A DNA stretch of 64,000 nt from positions 1-64,000 of the forward strand of contig NZ_AFHI01000009.1 of the NCBI RefSeq assembly GCF_000217935.1. The letters are read 5' to 3'. Positions 1-8,792 of the stretch are shown here, in pieces; the stretch's first letter is position 1; the number at the start of each line of letters is the position of its first letter. The DNA is from Rheinheimera sp. A13L. GTDB taxonomy: Bacteria > Pseudomonadota > Gammaproteobacteria > Enterobacterales > Alteromonadaceae. Under the pieces are notes generated by a model, which did not search any database, had not been told where the DNA came from, and was given only the letters and a program-made list of their open reading frames with translations. The position numbers were made by a program, and so were the translations under genes.

Positions 1-430
1 CTAAGTGCAGGTTTTTTTGTTTTTCGCATCCCTGCGAAAAATCCCTTCGGGACCCGCCGTGCGGCGGTCCAAAAACGCTCCAGGCGTTTTTGTGTACTTA
101 AAATTCAGTCAAACAGATCGGCGATGGTGGACACAGGCGGATGAGATCCTCCTATCTCCTCGCAGAGCTCGTCGTGTTCAATCGGCAATACGCCAAACTG
201 TTGGCGTCTTGAGATCCCGATTTCACGGTTCGACAAAATCGCCGGGAACGATTTTCACTCGTACCATCCCTGGTACTCGCCTTCGGCAGCGAAGCTGTGC
301 AAAACGACATCCTGTCGTTTTGTGGACGCGCTCCGCGCGGTCCCGCAGGGACGTTTGCCAGGACGGCAAACGCAATCCTCCTGCCACTAAGTCTTCGTTT
401 CAACAGTTTCTCTTTTGCTCTTTAGATTTA
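1..430. repeat. Chain of short hairpins (non-coding)
   Basis: No convincing gene lies here. The stretch contains at least ten small inverted repeats placed nearly end to end. Examples: TTTTTCGCA/TGCGAAAAA at 20-41 (loop TCCC), TCCC/GGGA at 42-52 (loop TTC), CCGCCG/CGGCGG around 54-67, AAAAACGC/GCGTTTTT at 71-91, GAGAT/ATCTC at 143-158, CGCCAA/TTGGCG at 191-206, AAAATCG/CGATTTT at 235-255, GTACCA/TGGTAC at 261-276 (loop TCCC), CTTCG/CGAAG at 281-294, AAAACGACA/TGTCGTTTT at 301-321 (loop TCC), and CGTTTGCC/GGCAAACG at 352-372. Stems differ in sequence, but loops are often TCC, TCCC or TTC. Hairpins with flanking T-runs could terminate the CBS gene transcript that arrives from the right. Confidence 0.75.
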
Positions 431-431
431 C

Positions 432-479
432 AAACCCAAACCCAAACCCAAACCCAAACCCAAACCCAAACCCAAACCC
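432..479. repeat. (AAACCC)8 hexanucleotide tandem repeat
   Basis: Eight uninterrupted copies of AAACCC lie on the + strand, ending two bases before the stop codon of the leftward CBS-domain gene. The complementary strand reads (GGGTTT)8, so the CBS transcript would carry GGGUUU repeats immediately after its stop. Four or more G3 tracts with three-base spacers satisfy the usual G-quadruplex pattern. The unit resembles eukaryotic telomere repeats, but I read it as a slippage-prone bacterial microsatellite. Confidence 0.95.
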
Positions 480-481
480 AC

Positions 482-898
482 CTAAGCCGCTCTCTCCCCC
501 CCAAAACAGTCCCCAAGCGATGCCTCCAGCGCTCTAACCACCTGACCCCTGTTTAGTACCCCAACCACCACACCATTCTCCAGCACAGGCAGCTGATGCA
601 AATGCAGGCTGGTAAAGATCACCGCACTATCCACCACGCTATCAGACGTCAACACAGTCACCACCTTTTTACTCATCACCTGAGCTATTGTATTGTGCAG
701 GCTGCAGAAGTAGCTGGCGTGTAACATAGCGGCTAAACAATCCTGCTCCGACAAATAACCGACCAGATTATTGTCTTTATCAAACACTGGTGCGCCGGTC
801 AGGTTAAACTGTCGTAGTTGCTGCACAGCCTGAACTATCGTATCGTCTTGTTGCAGCCGTGGAAATTCACGCTGGAATATATCTTGTACTTTGCTCAT
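482..898 (-). CDS. CBS-domain protein
   Basis: This encodes a 138-residue soluble protein consisting of two CBS motifs (about residues 1-60 and 68-128), a Bateman module that in other proteins binds adenine nucleotides. There is no catalytic or membrane domain. I chose the ATG at 898 because AAGGAG sits just upstream of it; an in-frame start at 931 would place that ribosome site inside the gene. It has the same build as the CBS protein at 20724 but clearly different sequence. The ligand is unknown. Its 3' end abuts the AAACCC repeat. Confidence 0.85.
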   Translation of the reverse strand: MSKVQDIFQREFPRLQQDDTIVQAVQQLRQFNLTGAPVFDKDNNLVGYLSEQDCLAAMLHASYFCSLHNTIAQVMSKKVVTVLTSDSVVDSAVIFTSLHLHQLPVLENGVVVGVLNRGQVVRALEASLGDCFGGERAA

Positions 899-1082
899 GG
901 TTATTCTCCTTTGAGGGTATAACAGCAGCATAAGCCCGATAAATGCTTTGATTAAAACGAATTAATAAGCTTATGTGTATCGTAATTTGCGATTAAAAAA
1001 CTTTGCCGCAAGCATAGAAGGGGCCTTAAAGGAATGAAACGTATGTTTTATGTGCAGTTAAATCAGTGCAGACAGATTTTTG

Positions 1083-1111
1083 CTTTACCTTTGATGCCTC
1101 TTTTGTATAAT
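1083..1111 (+). promoter_or_regulatory. Promoter of tRNA-Trp
   Basis: A perfect TATAAT lies at 1106-1111 and a CTTTAC/TTTACC -35-like hexamer at 1083-1089, spaced about 16-17 bp apart. The GC-rich discriminator GGCGCC that follows is typical of stable-RNA promoters under stringent control. The tRNA begins 16 bases after the -10 box. Confidence 0.65.
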
Positions 1112-1126
1112 GGCGCCTCCAACGCT

Positions 1127-1203
1127 AGGGGCATAGTTCCAATTGGTAGAACAGCGGTCTCCAAAACCGATGGTTGGGGGTTCGAATCCCTCTGCCCCTG
1201 CCA
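1127..1203 (+). tRNA. tRNA-Trp (CCA anticodon)
   Basis: This is a 77-nt cloverleaf. The acceptor stem AGGGGCA (1127-1133) pairs with TGCCCCT (1193-1199), followed by discriminator G and an encoded CCA tail. The D stem is GTTC/GAAC, the anticodon loop CTCCAAA carries anticodon CCA, and the T loop is TTCGAAT. The anticodon stem GCGGT/ACCGA has a G-A apposition at its outermost pair (27:43), where E. coli has C-G. The gene is single and not in a tRNA cluster. Confidence 0.97.
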
Positions 1204-1215
1204 CTTCATTCTGAT

Positions 1216-1599
1216 ATGAATTCTTTATCTTCTAAGCAGCAACTGCTGCATTTACTCCAGATACAACCACTTGAATTACATCAAGAGTTTTCTGCTATGG
1301 CCAAAACGCCTGAGGCGGAAATTGGTGTGCTGGCAGAACCTGTTGCTGATATCCAAGCTGCAGTAGAAGCTGTTGAACCAGCAGTGCCTGTTTACTCTGT
1401 TCCAGACCCAGAACTTACCTTCTCTAAAGACGTCCTCGTGGCGCTCAGCGAATATCAACCTGATCTGCAGTGGCGGTTAAACCCTGCCTGTACTGAACCT
1501 ATGTTGCAAAACGGACTCTTAGTAACACCTTCGATTGAATTATTACAGTCAGCCCAGCAGAAAAAGCTGCTCTGGTTGTGCCTCCAGCAAGAGAGCTGA
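1216..1599 (+). CDS. holD: DNA polymerase III psi subunit-like protein
   Basis: This is a 127-residue protein. In the clamp loader, psi links the chi subunit to the DnaX complex. Evidence is mainly context: it lies immediately before rimI with prfC next, the same order as E. coli holD-rimI-yjjG-prfC. Length is close to E. coli psi (137 aa), and the N-terminal LLxLLQIQPLELH pattern and central DVLVALSEYQPDLQW segment are compatible with this fast-evolving family. The in-frame extension back to 1174 would overlap the tRNA and is discarded. A proline/alanine-rich linker occupies residues about 30-60. The gap to rimI is 3 bp. Confidence 0.65.
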   Translation: MNSLSSKQQLLHLLQIQPLELHQEFSAMAKTPEAEIGVLAEPVADIQAAVEAVEPAVPVYSVPDPELTFSKDVLVALSEYQPDLQWRLNPACTEPMLQNGLLVTPSIELLQSAQQKKLLWLCLQQES

Positions 1600-1602
1600 T
1601 GC

Positions 1603-2049
1603 ATGCCGTTAATACGTAGTGCTACCCCTGCCGATATCCCAGCGATGCTGCAGATAGAACAAGCCGCCAACAGCCATCCCTGGTCGGAAGGCACCTTTAG
1701 CACCTGCTTTGGCGAGCGTTATTTTAATGCGGTGTTGATGGATGATAACGACGCCATTATAGGTTTCTACATAGGCGAAAAAGTCGCAGTAGAAGCCAGT
1801 TTATTTAATATTGGTGTGGCGCCAAAAGCTCAGGGCCAGGGTTATGGTCAGCAACTGATGCAGCACTTTATTGCCCAGGCTCAGGATTTAGAAGCACTGG
1901 ACTGCTGGCTGGAAGTACGCCAATCCAATGCCAATGCCATTAAGCTGTATGAAAAATGTGGGTTTATTCAAACCGGTTTACGCCCCAGTTATTACCCAAC
2001 GGCGACAGGCCGTGAAGATGCCATTTTAATGGCTTTGCCCTTAGGCTAA
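1603..2049 (+). CDS. rimI: Ribosomal protein S18 alanine N-acetyltransferase
   Basis: This 148-residue GNAT-fold enzyme acetylates the N-terminal alanine of ribosomal protein S18 using acetyl-CoA. The acetyl-CoA pyrophosphate loop is visible as QGQGYG near residue 78, and the C-terminal motif VRQSNANAIKLYEKCGF is characteristic of RimI. Length equals E. coli RimI (148 aa). It sits 3 bp after holD, so the two are probably cotranscribed. Confidence 0.93.
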   Translation: MPLIRSATPADIPAMLQIEQAANSHPWSEGTFSTCFGERYFNAVLMDDNDAIIGFYIGEKVAVEASLFNIGVAPKAQGQGYGQQLMQHFIAQAQDLEALDCWLEVRQSNANAIKLYEKCGFIQTGLRPSYYPTATGREDAILMALPLG

Positions 2050-2120
2050 GGTTCAATCATCTTCTAACCAGATAATTTCCAGAGCAAAGTGGCTAAATTC
2101 TGTGCCTGCGCTTTGGTTGC

Positions 2121-2129
2121 TGTTATAAT
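2121..2129 (+). promoter_or_regulatory. Extended -10 promoter for prfC
   Basis: TGTTATAAT gives a perfect TATAAT preceded by the TGn extension. No good -35 hexamer is seen at the expected distance, which fits an extended -10 promoter. It lies 84 bp before the prfC start. Confidence 0.55.
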
Positions 2130-2212
2130 CGCGCGAAATTTCCTATCGAACACAAGCCCACTCTGCTTCTTGGCTATGTTGTGGGCTTCGTTTATTGATC
2201 AAGTTGGATGGC

Positions 2213-3799
2213 ATGACTACCGAACTGTTTTTAGAAGAAATTAACAAACGCCGCACTTTTGCGATCATCTCTCACCCGGATGCCGGTAAAACCACTATCA
2301 CTGAAAAAGTGTTGTTGTTTGGACAGTTGATCCAAAAAGCAGGTACGGTCAAAGGTAAAAAGTCTGGCCAATACGCCACCTCCGACTGGATGGAAATGGA
2401 GAAAGAGCGGGGCATCTCGGTCACGACTTCTGTGATGCAGTTCCCTTATGCGGATTGTTTAGTCAACCTGCTTGATACTCCTGGTCACGAAGACTTCTCG
2501 GAAGATACCTACCGTACTTTAACGGCTGTAGATTCCTGCTTAATGGTGATCGACGGCGCCAAAGGTGTTGAAGACCGTACCATTAAACTGATGGAAGTCA
2601 CCCGTTTACGTGATACGCCTATTATCACTTTTATGAACAAAATGGACCGCGATATTCGTGATCCTGTTGATTTATTAGATGAAGTAGAAAGTGTTTTAAA
2701 AATCGCCTGTGCTCCTATCACCTGGCCAATAGCATCAGGTAAAGAGTTTAAAGGTGTCTACCACATTTACCGTGACGAAATTATTTTATACAAATCAGGC
2801 ATGGGCCATACCATCCAGGAACTGGATGTGATTAAAGGCATCAATAACCCTGAACTGGATAAGCGAGTTGGTTATTACGCCGACCAGTTACGTGAAGAAA
2901 TGGAACTGGTCAAAGGCGCCAGCCACGAGTTTGATTTAGAGCTATTCCGTAAAGGTGAGTTAACTCCGGTATTTTTTGGTACAGCCTTAGGTAACTTTGG
3001 TGTGGATCATATGCTGGATGGTTTAACCGAATGGGCGCCAGCGCCACAACACCGCGCTACCACCAGCCGTGTTGTTGAGCCATCAGAGCCAGCCTTTACC
3101 GGTTTTGTCTTTAAAATTCAGGCCAATATGGACCCGAAACACCGTGACCGCGTGGCCTTTTTACGCATCTGTTCAGGTAAATACGAAAAGGGCATGAAAA
3201 TGCACCATGTGCGTATTGGCAAAGATATGCTGGTACCACAGGCTTTAACTTTTTTAGCTGGCGATCGTGAACACGTGGAACAAGCTTTCCCTGGCGATAT
3301 CATAGGTTTACATAACCACGGCACTATTCAGATTGGTGATACTTTTACCTCTGGTGAGAAGTTTAACTTCACAGGTATTCCAAACTTTGCGCCTGAGTTA
3401 TTCCGCCGTATCCGTTTGCGTGATCCGCTGAAACAAAAGCAGTTACTCAAAGGTTTAGTGCAGTTATCTGAAGAAGGTGCCGTGCAGGTATTCCGCCCGC
3501 TGGATAACAACGATTTGATCGTAGGCGCCGTTGGTGTGCTGCAGTTTGACGTGGTAGTGCATCGCTTAAAATCTGAATACAGCGTCGATGCGATTTACGA
3601 AAGCGTCAACGTGACAACTGCGCGTTGGGTGTATAGCGACGATCATAAAGCTATGACTGAATTAAAGAGCAAAGCCAGCATGAACCTGGCACTGGACGGC
3701 GGTGATAACCTGACCTATTTAGCGCCTACTATGGTGAACCTGAATTTGTCGATAGAACGTTATCCGAAGATCAAATTCCATAAGACCCGTGAACATTAA
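2213..3799 (+). CDS. prfC: Peptide chain release factor 3
   Basis: RF3 is a GTPase that recycles RF1/RF2 from the ribosome after termination. The 528-residue product matches the usual 529. It shows the G1 motif HPDAGKTT near residue 21, G3 as DTPGHED, G4 as NKMDRD, and the conserved C-terminal end KTREH. The ATG at 2213 gives the family-typical N terminus; an upstream TTG at 2195 is possible but unsupported. In E. coli yjjG lies between rimI and prfC; here it is absent. Confidence 0.97.
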   Translation: MTTELFLEEINKRRTFAIISHPDAGKTTITEKVLLFGQLIQKAGTVKGKKSGQYATSDWMEMEKERGISVTTSVMQFPYADCLVNLLDTPGHEDFSEDTYRTLTAVDSCLMVIDGAKGVEDRTIKLMEVTRLRDTPIITFMNKMDRDIRDPVDLLDEVESVLKIACAPITWPIASGKEFKGVYHIYRDEIILYKSGMGHTIQELDVIKGINNPELDKRVGYYADQLREEMELVKGASHEFDLELFRKGELTPVFFGTALGNFGVDHMLDGLTEWAPAPQHRATTSRVVEPSEPAFTGFVFKIQANMDPKHRDRVAFLRICSGKYEKGMKMHHVRIGKDMLVPQALTFLAGDREHVEQAFPGDIIGLHNHGTIQIGDTFTSGEKFNFTGIPNFAPELFRRIRLRDPLKQKQLLKGLVQLSEEGAVQVFRPLDNNDLIVGAVGVLQFDVVVHRLKSEYSVDAIYESVNVTTARWVYSDDHKAMTELKSKASMNLALDGGDNLTYLAPTMVNLNLSIERYPKIKFHKTREH

Positions 3800-3823
3800 T
3801 TCAGGCTCGAGCAAAGGTTTGTT

Positions 3824-5563
3824 ATGAATATTAAAGAATTATTATCCGCCAAAACCCAAGCCGCTATGCTGGCTTTGGGTTTGCCTGCCGATACCAATAC
3901 AGCTGTCACCATCAGCACTAAAGTTGAATTTGGCGATTACCAGATCAACGGTGCTATGGCGGCTGCTAAGTTATTAAAAACCAACCCACGTGCTTTGGCG
4001 CAGCAGCTGGTGCAACAACTGGATTTAGCCGAACTAGCTGAAAAGGTTGAAATTGCAGGCCCGGGTTTTATTAACGTGACTTTGCGTAAAGACTGGTTAG
4101 CCGCACAGTTGGTTGGCGCTTCACAAAACCCACGTTTAACCTTAAGCGCAAATCCAGCCCCGCAAACTGTGGTAGTGGATTACTCAGCGCCAAACCTGGC
4201 CAAAGAGATGCACGTTGGCCATTTGCGTTCCACCATTATTGGGGATGCCGTAGTGCGCTGTCTGGAATTCTGGGGTGACAAAGTCATTCGTCAGAACCAT
4301 ATGGGTGACTGGGGTACGCAGTTTGGTATGTTGATTGCGCATCTGGAAGATAAACTGGCAGCTGGCATCGACTTAGAGCAAGTGGCTTTAGCTGATCTGG
4401 AAGATTTCTACCGCGAAGCGAAAAAACGTTTTGATGATGAAGCAGGTTTTGCCGATAAATCGCGTGACTATGTAGTGAAACTACAAAGTGGCGACGCCCA
4501 TTGCCAGAAGTTGTGGCAGCTGTTTATCGACACCTCCATTAAACACAGTGACGAGGTGTATAAAACCTTAAAAGTCACTTTAGGCCATGAGCATATCAAA
4601 CCTGAAAGTGCTTATAACGCTATGCTGCAGCCTATAGTGGATAGCTTAAAACAGCAGGGGTTAGCTGTGGAAAGTGAAGGCGCTTTAGTGGTGTTTTTGC
4701 AGGAACTGGCCGATAAAGAAGGTAATCCTTCGCCTTTTATCGTGCAAAAAACCGGTGGTGGTTTCCTTTATGCCACTACAGATTTAGCAGCCTGCCAGTA
4801 CCGTAGTTTTGATTTAGCTGCCGATCGCATCGTGATCTTTACCGATGCCCGTCAGGCGCTGCACTTTAAACAAGTGGAATTAGTGGCCCGTAAAGCTGGC
4901 TTATTAAAAGACCACGTCGCTTACGATCATTGCCCCTTTGGCACCATGATGGGTGAAGACGGTAAGCCGTTTAAAACCCGTACCGGTGGCACTGTTAAAC
5001 TGGCTGAATTGTTAGAAGAAGCTGTAGTACGAGCTCAAGCCGTAGTAGAGCAAAAATCCTCTGATTTAAGCGCTGAAGAAATGGCTGAAGTGGCACGTAA
5101 AGTAGGTATAGGTGCGGTGAAGTTTGCTGACTTATCGAAAAACCGTACCAGCGATTATGTGTTTAGCTGGGATGCCATGTTAAGTTTTGAAGGTGCTACA
5201 GCCCCTTATCTGCAATACGCTTATACCCGCGTCAGCGGTATTTTGCGCCGTGCCGGTATAGATGAAAGCTTTGTAGCTCCGCTGCAGCTTGTGGAAGAGC
5301 AGGAAAAGCAATTAGCCGTCAAACTGTTACGCTTAGAAGAAACCTTACAGGCCGTGATGAAAGATGCAGTGCCTAACTTGCTGTGCAACTACTTATACGA
5401 GTTATCCAGCCAGTTTATGAGTTTCTACGAAGCTTGCCCTATATTAAAAGAAGGCATTGAACCAGATTTGAAAAACAGCCGTTTAATGCTGAGTATTCTG
5501 GTGGCCCGTACTTTAAAACAAGGCTTAGATTTATTAGGTATTGAGGTCATGGAGCGGATGTAA
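3824..5563 (+). CDS. argS: Arginyl-tRNA synthetase
   Basis: This class I aminoacyl-tRNA synthetase charges tRNA-Arg. At 579 residues it is full length (E. coli 577). The N-terminal Add-1 domain covers about residues 1-100, the HIGH motif appears as HVGH in [17 protein letters not shown] (around residue 130), and the DALR anticodon-binding domain forms the C terminus, ending EVMERM. The KMSKS loop is degenerate ([13 protein letters not shown]), as is normal for most ArgS enzymes. It starts 24 bp after prfC. Confidence 0.97.
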   Translation: MNIKELLSAKTQAAMLALGLPADTNTAVTISTKVEFGDYQINGAMAAAKLLKTNPRALAQQLVQQLDLAELAEKVEIAGPGFINVTLRKDWLAAQLVGASQNPRLTLSANPAPQTVVVDYSAPNLAKEMHVGHLRSTIIGDAVVRCLEFWGDKVIRQNHMGDWGTQFGMLIAHLEDKLAAGIDLEQVALADLEDFYREAKKRFDDEAGFADKSRDYVVKLQSGDAHCQKLWQLFIDTSIKHSDEVYKTLKVTLGHEHIKPESAYNAMLQPIVDSLKQQGLAVESEGALVVFLQELADKEGNPSPFIVQKTGGGFLYATTDLAACQYRSFDLAADRIVIFTDARQALHFKQVELVARKAGLLKDHVAYDHCPFGTMMGEDGKPFKTRTGGTVKLAELLEEAVVRAQAVVEQKSSDLSAEEMAEVARKVGIGAVKFADLSKNRTSDYVFSWDAMLSFEGATAPYLQYAYTRVSGILRRAGIDESFVAPLQLVEEQEKQLAVKLLRLEETLQAVMKDAVPNLLCNYLYELSSQFMSFYEACPILKEGIEPDLKNSRLMLSILVARTLKQGLDLLGIEVMERM

Positions 5564-5603
5564 TCCGCTTTATGCCAGTCGCTTTATCTGAAAGGACACA
5601 CTG

Positions 5604-6242
5604 ATGAAAATCGCTGATATTCGCCGTAGTTACAGCATGGATAAACTGGATTTGGATAAGCTCAATGCCGATCCTTTTCTGCAGTTTGAACATTGGCTAA
5701 AAGATGCAGTGGACGCTGAATTACCAGACCCAACAGCTATGTGTGTAGCCACAGTGGATGCTTCAGGTCAGCCATCACAACGTCTGGTTTTGCTTAAAGA
5801 TGTCAGTAGCAAAGGTTTTGTGTTTTACACCAACTTAGGCAGCCGTAAGGCCTCTGAATTGGAACAAAACCCTAAAGTCTGTCTGCATTTTCCATGGCAT
5901 CCATTGGAGCGTCAGGTGATAGTCTATGGCACAGCTGAGCGGGTTCCGACCAGTCAGGTGATGAGTTACTTTTTATCCAGACCAAAAGAAAGCCAGCTGG
6001 CAGCATGGGCTTCAGAGCAAAGCCGTCCTGTTTCGACCCGTCAGGTGCTGATGCAAAAGTTTGCTGAAATTAAACATAAATTTGAGCAAGGCGAAGTACC
6101 GGTACCATCATTCTGGGGCGGTTTTTTAGTGAAGCCGTATCAGATTGAATTCTGGCAAGGGGGCGAACACCGGCTGCATGACCGCTTTATGTACAAGCAG
6201 CAAGCAGACAGCTGCTGGGCCATAGAGCGTTTATGTCCATAA
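5604..6242 (+). CDS. pdxH: Pyridoxamine 5'-phosphate oxidase
   Basis: This FMN-dependent oxidase converts pyridoxine/pyridoxamine 5'-phosphate to pyridoxal 5'-phosphate. The product has 212 residues (E. coli 218). It has the N-terminal [14 protein letters not shown] segment, the FMN-binding core around [19 protein letters not shown], and the C-terminal signature ending [21 protein letters not shown] precedes the ATG. Its last 10 bases overlap the start of tatD in another frame, which suggests translational coupling. Confidence 0.96.
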   Translation: MKIADIRRSYSMDKLDLDKLNADPFLQFEHWLKDAVDAELPDPTAMCVATVDASGQPSQRLVLLKDVSSKGFVFYTNLGSRKASELEQNPKVCLHFPWHPLERQVIVYGTAERVPTSQVMSYFLSRPKESQLAAWASEQSRPVSTRQVLMQKFAEIKHKFEQGEVPVPSFWGGFLVKPYQIEFWQGGEHRLHDRFMYKQQADSCWAIERLCP

Positions 6243-7036
6243 TCCCACCTTTACAGGCCGCCGATACGCGGCCTGTATTATTTGATAGCCACTGCCATCT
6301 GGATTTACCAGAGTTATTGCCTGAACTTGAGCTGCATCTGGCGAACGCCAAAGCTGCGGGCGTTGAGGGCTTTTTAGTGCCTGCAGTGCAGTCTTCTGCC
6401 TGGTTACCTTTGCTGGAATTAAAACAACGTTATGGTTTTTACATAGCCCTGGGTGTGCATCCATGGTGGGCCAGCCAGGCACAGTTTGAGACGTTGGTTG
6501 GACTTGAGGGGTTAGCCGCTTTACCCGAAGTAAATGCTATAGGCGAAATAGGGCTGGATTTTGCGCTGGACGAACAAAGCTTCGCTTTGCAGCGGCAATG
6601 TTTTGAGTTTCAGTTGCAGCTGGCCGCCAAACTGAAAAAGCCTGTGATTTTGCACCATCGCAAATCACAAAATGAATTACTGCAGGTTATTAAACAGCAG
6701 CAGTTTAGCCAAGGTGGCATTTTGCATGCGTTTTCCGGTAGTTTCCAGCAAGGTATGGCCTTTATAGATATGGGCTTTAAGCTCGGGATTGGCGGCACTA
6801 TTACCTACGAGCGTGCTGAGAAAACCCGCAAAGCAGTAAAACAGTTTCCGCTTACCGCTTTAGTGCTGGAAACTGATTCTCCCTCTATGCCACTGAATGG
6901 TTTTCAGGGGCAAATCAATACACCAGCTCAACTGCCTTTGGTGTTAAAGGTGTTGGCTGAGCTAAGAGGGGAAAGTACTCAGGACATAGCGAGCCAGTTG
7001 TGGCTCAATACCTGTCAAATACTGAAAAAAAATTAA
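6233..7036 (+). CDS. TatD family metal-dependent hydrolase
   Basis: This 267-residue TIM-barrel protein has the full TatD metal site: HCHLD near residue 20, GEIGLDF, the histidine in VILHHRKS, the histidine in LHAFSGS, and ETDSP. Family members act as 3'-5' DNA exonucleases or deoxyribonucleases. TatD has several paralogues (TatD, YcfH, YjjV), so the precise orthologue is left open. It overlaps pdxH by 10 bp and ends tail-to-tail with the smp homologue, overlapping it by 4 bp. Confidence 0.9.
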   Translation: MSIIPPLQAADTRPVLFDSHCHLDLPELLPELELHLANAKAAGVEGFLVPAVQSSAWLPLLELKQRYGFYIALGVHPWWASQAQFETLVGLEGLAALPEVNAIGEIGLDFALDEQSFALQRQCFEFQLQLAAKLKKPVILHHRKSQNELLQVIKQQQFSQGGILHAFSGSFQQGMAFIDMGFKLGIGGTITYERAEKTRKAVKQFPLTALVLETDSPSMPLNGFQGQINTPAQLPLVLKVLAELRGESTQDIASQLWLNTCQILKKN

Positions 7037-7650
7037 AGCAAATTCGCCGCATCCGCCTGTTTGCTTTTACGCCATTTTTGCCACTGATGTACAATTTTGC
7101 TCCAGCTGCCGCGTAACATAAAGGCGACTACACCAGCGAGCAATAACATCCAGAATACTTGTCGCATCAGCTGTTGCCAGGCCTGAGTTACAGGCAATAA
7201 GCTGGCGTCCAGTTTCATACTTATTTTGATATAGCCAATCACTCTGTCTTGTTGAGTGATTTCCTGCACCATAGCAAGCAGCGCTTGTTCATGCTGAGGC
7301 GCATACAACAACTGAGCTGCGGCAGTGCCTTCTGAGGCCGATAATTTCACGCCGTTGGCGTTGTATACCACCACATCCTGCAAATAAGGTGTGGCGGCAA
7401 TATGAGTGGTCAGTTGATTTAAGCTTTCCAGTTGGTCGTTATCAATCAGATAAGCCGCAGTATGGGATAAAGCCACCAAAGTTGAGCGCATCAGTTCAGT
7501 ACTCTGTTGCTGAAACAAAAGTTCGCCTTGCTGGTTACTGTTCCACCACCATTGTGACAGCACCCAAATACCCAGCAGTGCCAGCAATAGCTGGGCTAGC
7601 CTGAAGTATTTTGAGTTTTTACCGCTGTGGTGTCCGCTGAATTGCATCAA
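7033..7650 (-). CDS. smp: Smp/AhpA family membrane protein
   Basis: This 205-residue inner-membrane protein has a TM helix at about residues 18-37, a periplasmic domain of roughly 125 residues, and a second TM helix at about 163-182 followed by a basic cytoplasmic tail. The arrangement and the divergent position beside serB match E. coli Smp (YtjB), related to the Vibrio AhpA haemolysin-regulation protein. The biochemical role is unclear. The periplasmic portion resembles a small sensor domain without an attached signalling output. Confidence 0.75.
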   Translation of the reverse strand: MMQFSGHHSGKNSKYFRLAQLLLALLGIWVLSQWWWNSNQQGELLFQQQSTELMRSTLVALSHTAAYLIDNDQLESLNQLTTHIAATPYLQDVVVYNANGVKLSASEGTAAAQLLYAPQHEQALLAMVQEITQQDRVIGYIKISMKLDASLLPVTQAWQQLMRQVFWMLLLAGVVAFMLRGSWSKIVHQWQKWRKSKQADAANLL

Positions 7651-7667
7651 TTCGCCTGATTTTTACA

Positions 7668-7697
7668 CTGACAATGCTTTAAAAATGTCGGTAGAAT
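7668..7697 (+). promoter_or_regulatory. Putative serB promoter
   Basis: CTGACA (7668-7673) and TAGAAT (7692-7697) are separated by 18 bp. Both hexamers are one mismatch from consensus. They lie 34 bp before the proposed serB start, in the gap shared with the divergent smp gene. Confidence 0.45.
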
Positions 7698-7730
7698 GCC
7701 ACGGCAACAGAATGAAGTACAGGTGGCCCT

Positions 7731-8792
7731 TTGAGCTTTTATTATAAGATTGACCCAAACTCCTTTGCCGACATTAGTTTAATTCAGTGGTTAACTGCAC
7801 AAGGCGCAGCGGCTAGCGCTGTGTTAATGCATGCTTCAGGCTTTTATCAAAGCGAACGAAAAGCAGCAGATCACCTCAGAGCGCCAGAATTCTGGTCTGG
7901 ATTAGTGACAGGGCAAAGCACCGCCAGTCTGCGGATTTTTTCCGGCACAATAACGCTGCAGCAGCTTTTTGCTGTGCTGCAATTGTTACCTGCTGATGCA
8001 GCTTATCGCTTAAGTTTATATCGGCCTCACGCCGATTTAGCTTTGGCAGTGCGCATCGATTTGCCTCTAGCCTTAAATGCAGAACAAATCCAGGCTTTAC
8101 GCCATTTAAGTGAAAATTGGACTGCCGAACTGGTGTATTTGCCTGCACCGGTGTTTTTGCAGCAACCAGGTGTTCTGGTGATGGATATGGATTCCACAGC
8201 CATTCAGATTGAATGTATTGATGAAATCGCCAAGCTGGCCGGTGTAGGTGAGCAGGTGGCAGCAGTGACTGCCCGCGCTATGAATGGTGAACTGGATTTT
8301 GCGCAAAGTTTACGTCAGCGTGTCGCTACCTTAAAAGACGCCCCTGATACAGTGCTGAAACAAGTGCTGGATGCTGTGCCACTGATGCCGGGTTTAGAAG
8401 CTTTAGTCGCATTTTTACAGCAGCATCAATGGCAGGTGGTGATTGCATCAGGTGGTTTCACTTATTTTACCGAAGCCTTAAAGCAGCGCTTAAAACTAAC
8501 GGCTACTTTTGCCAATCAACTGGAGATTGTCGACGGTAAGCTGACGGGGCAGGTGTTGGGTGCTGTAGTTGACGCTCAGACCAAAGCTGATGTGGTGCAA
8601 CACATTGCCCGTCAGTATCAGATCTCCGCCAGTCAGACTGTGGCTATAGGTGATGGCGCGAACGATTTGCCAATGCTGGCCGTCGCTGCCCTTGGGGTGG
8701 CTTTTCACGCCAAACCTAAGGTACAGGCTCAGGCCAAAGCAGCGATACGTCAGGGCTCGTTATTGCAACTGCTGTATTTACTGGAAAGCTGA
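7731..8792 (+). CDS. serB: Phosphoserine phosphatase
   Basis: This HAD-superfamily enzyme performs the last step of serine synthesis. Catalytic motif I is MDMDSTAIQIECIDE around residue 150, motif II is the serine in ASGGF, and motif III is GDGANDLPML. An N-terminal domain of about 140 residues precedes the catalytic core, making the 353-residue protein slightly longer than E. coli SerB (322). The start is a TTG preceded by AGGTGG; no in-frame ATG occurs before residue 33. The TGA stop overlaps the next ATG. Confidence 0.94.
   Translation: MSFYYKIDPNSFADISLIQWLTAQGAAASAVLMHASGFYQSERKAADHLRAPEFWSGLVTGQSTASLRIFSGTITLQQLFAVLQLLPADAAYRLSLYRPHADLALAVRIDLPLALNAEQIQALRHLSENWTAELVYLPAPVFLQQPGVLVMDMDSTAIQIECIDEIAKLAGVGEQVAAVTARAMNGELDFAQSLRQRVATLKDAPDTVLKQVLDAVPLMPGLEALVAFLQQHQWQVVIASGGFTYFTEALKQRLKLTATFANQLEIVDGKLTGQVLGAVVDAQTKADVVQHIARQYQISASQTVAIGDGANDLPMLAVAALGVAFHAKPKVQAQAKAAIRQGSLLQLLYLLES

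Noticed and set aside
432-479. Telomere-like repeat as a sign of a linear replicon or eukaryotic DNA
   Set aside because: It is flanked by ordinary bacterial genes and lies inside, not at the end of, a chromosome-like gene order.
5-556. Open frame of 183 codons across the hairpin chain and AAACCC repeat
   Set aside because: Its sequence follows palindromes and ends in a QT repeat from the hexamer; it also overlaps the well-supported CBS gene.
1174-1215. Extension of the holD frame upstream
   Set aside because: It runs through the 3' half of tRNA-Trp; the ATG at 1216 is the first sensible start.
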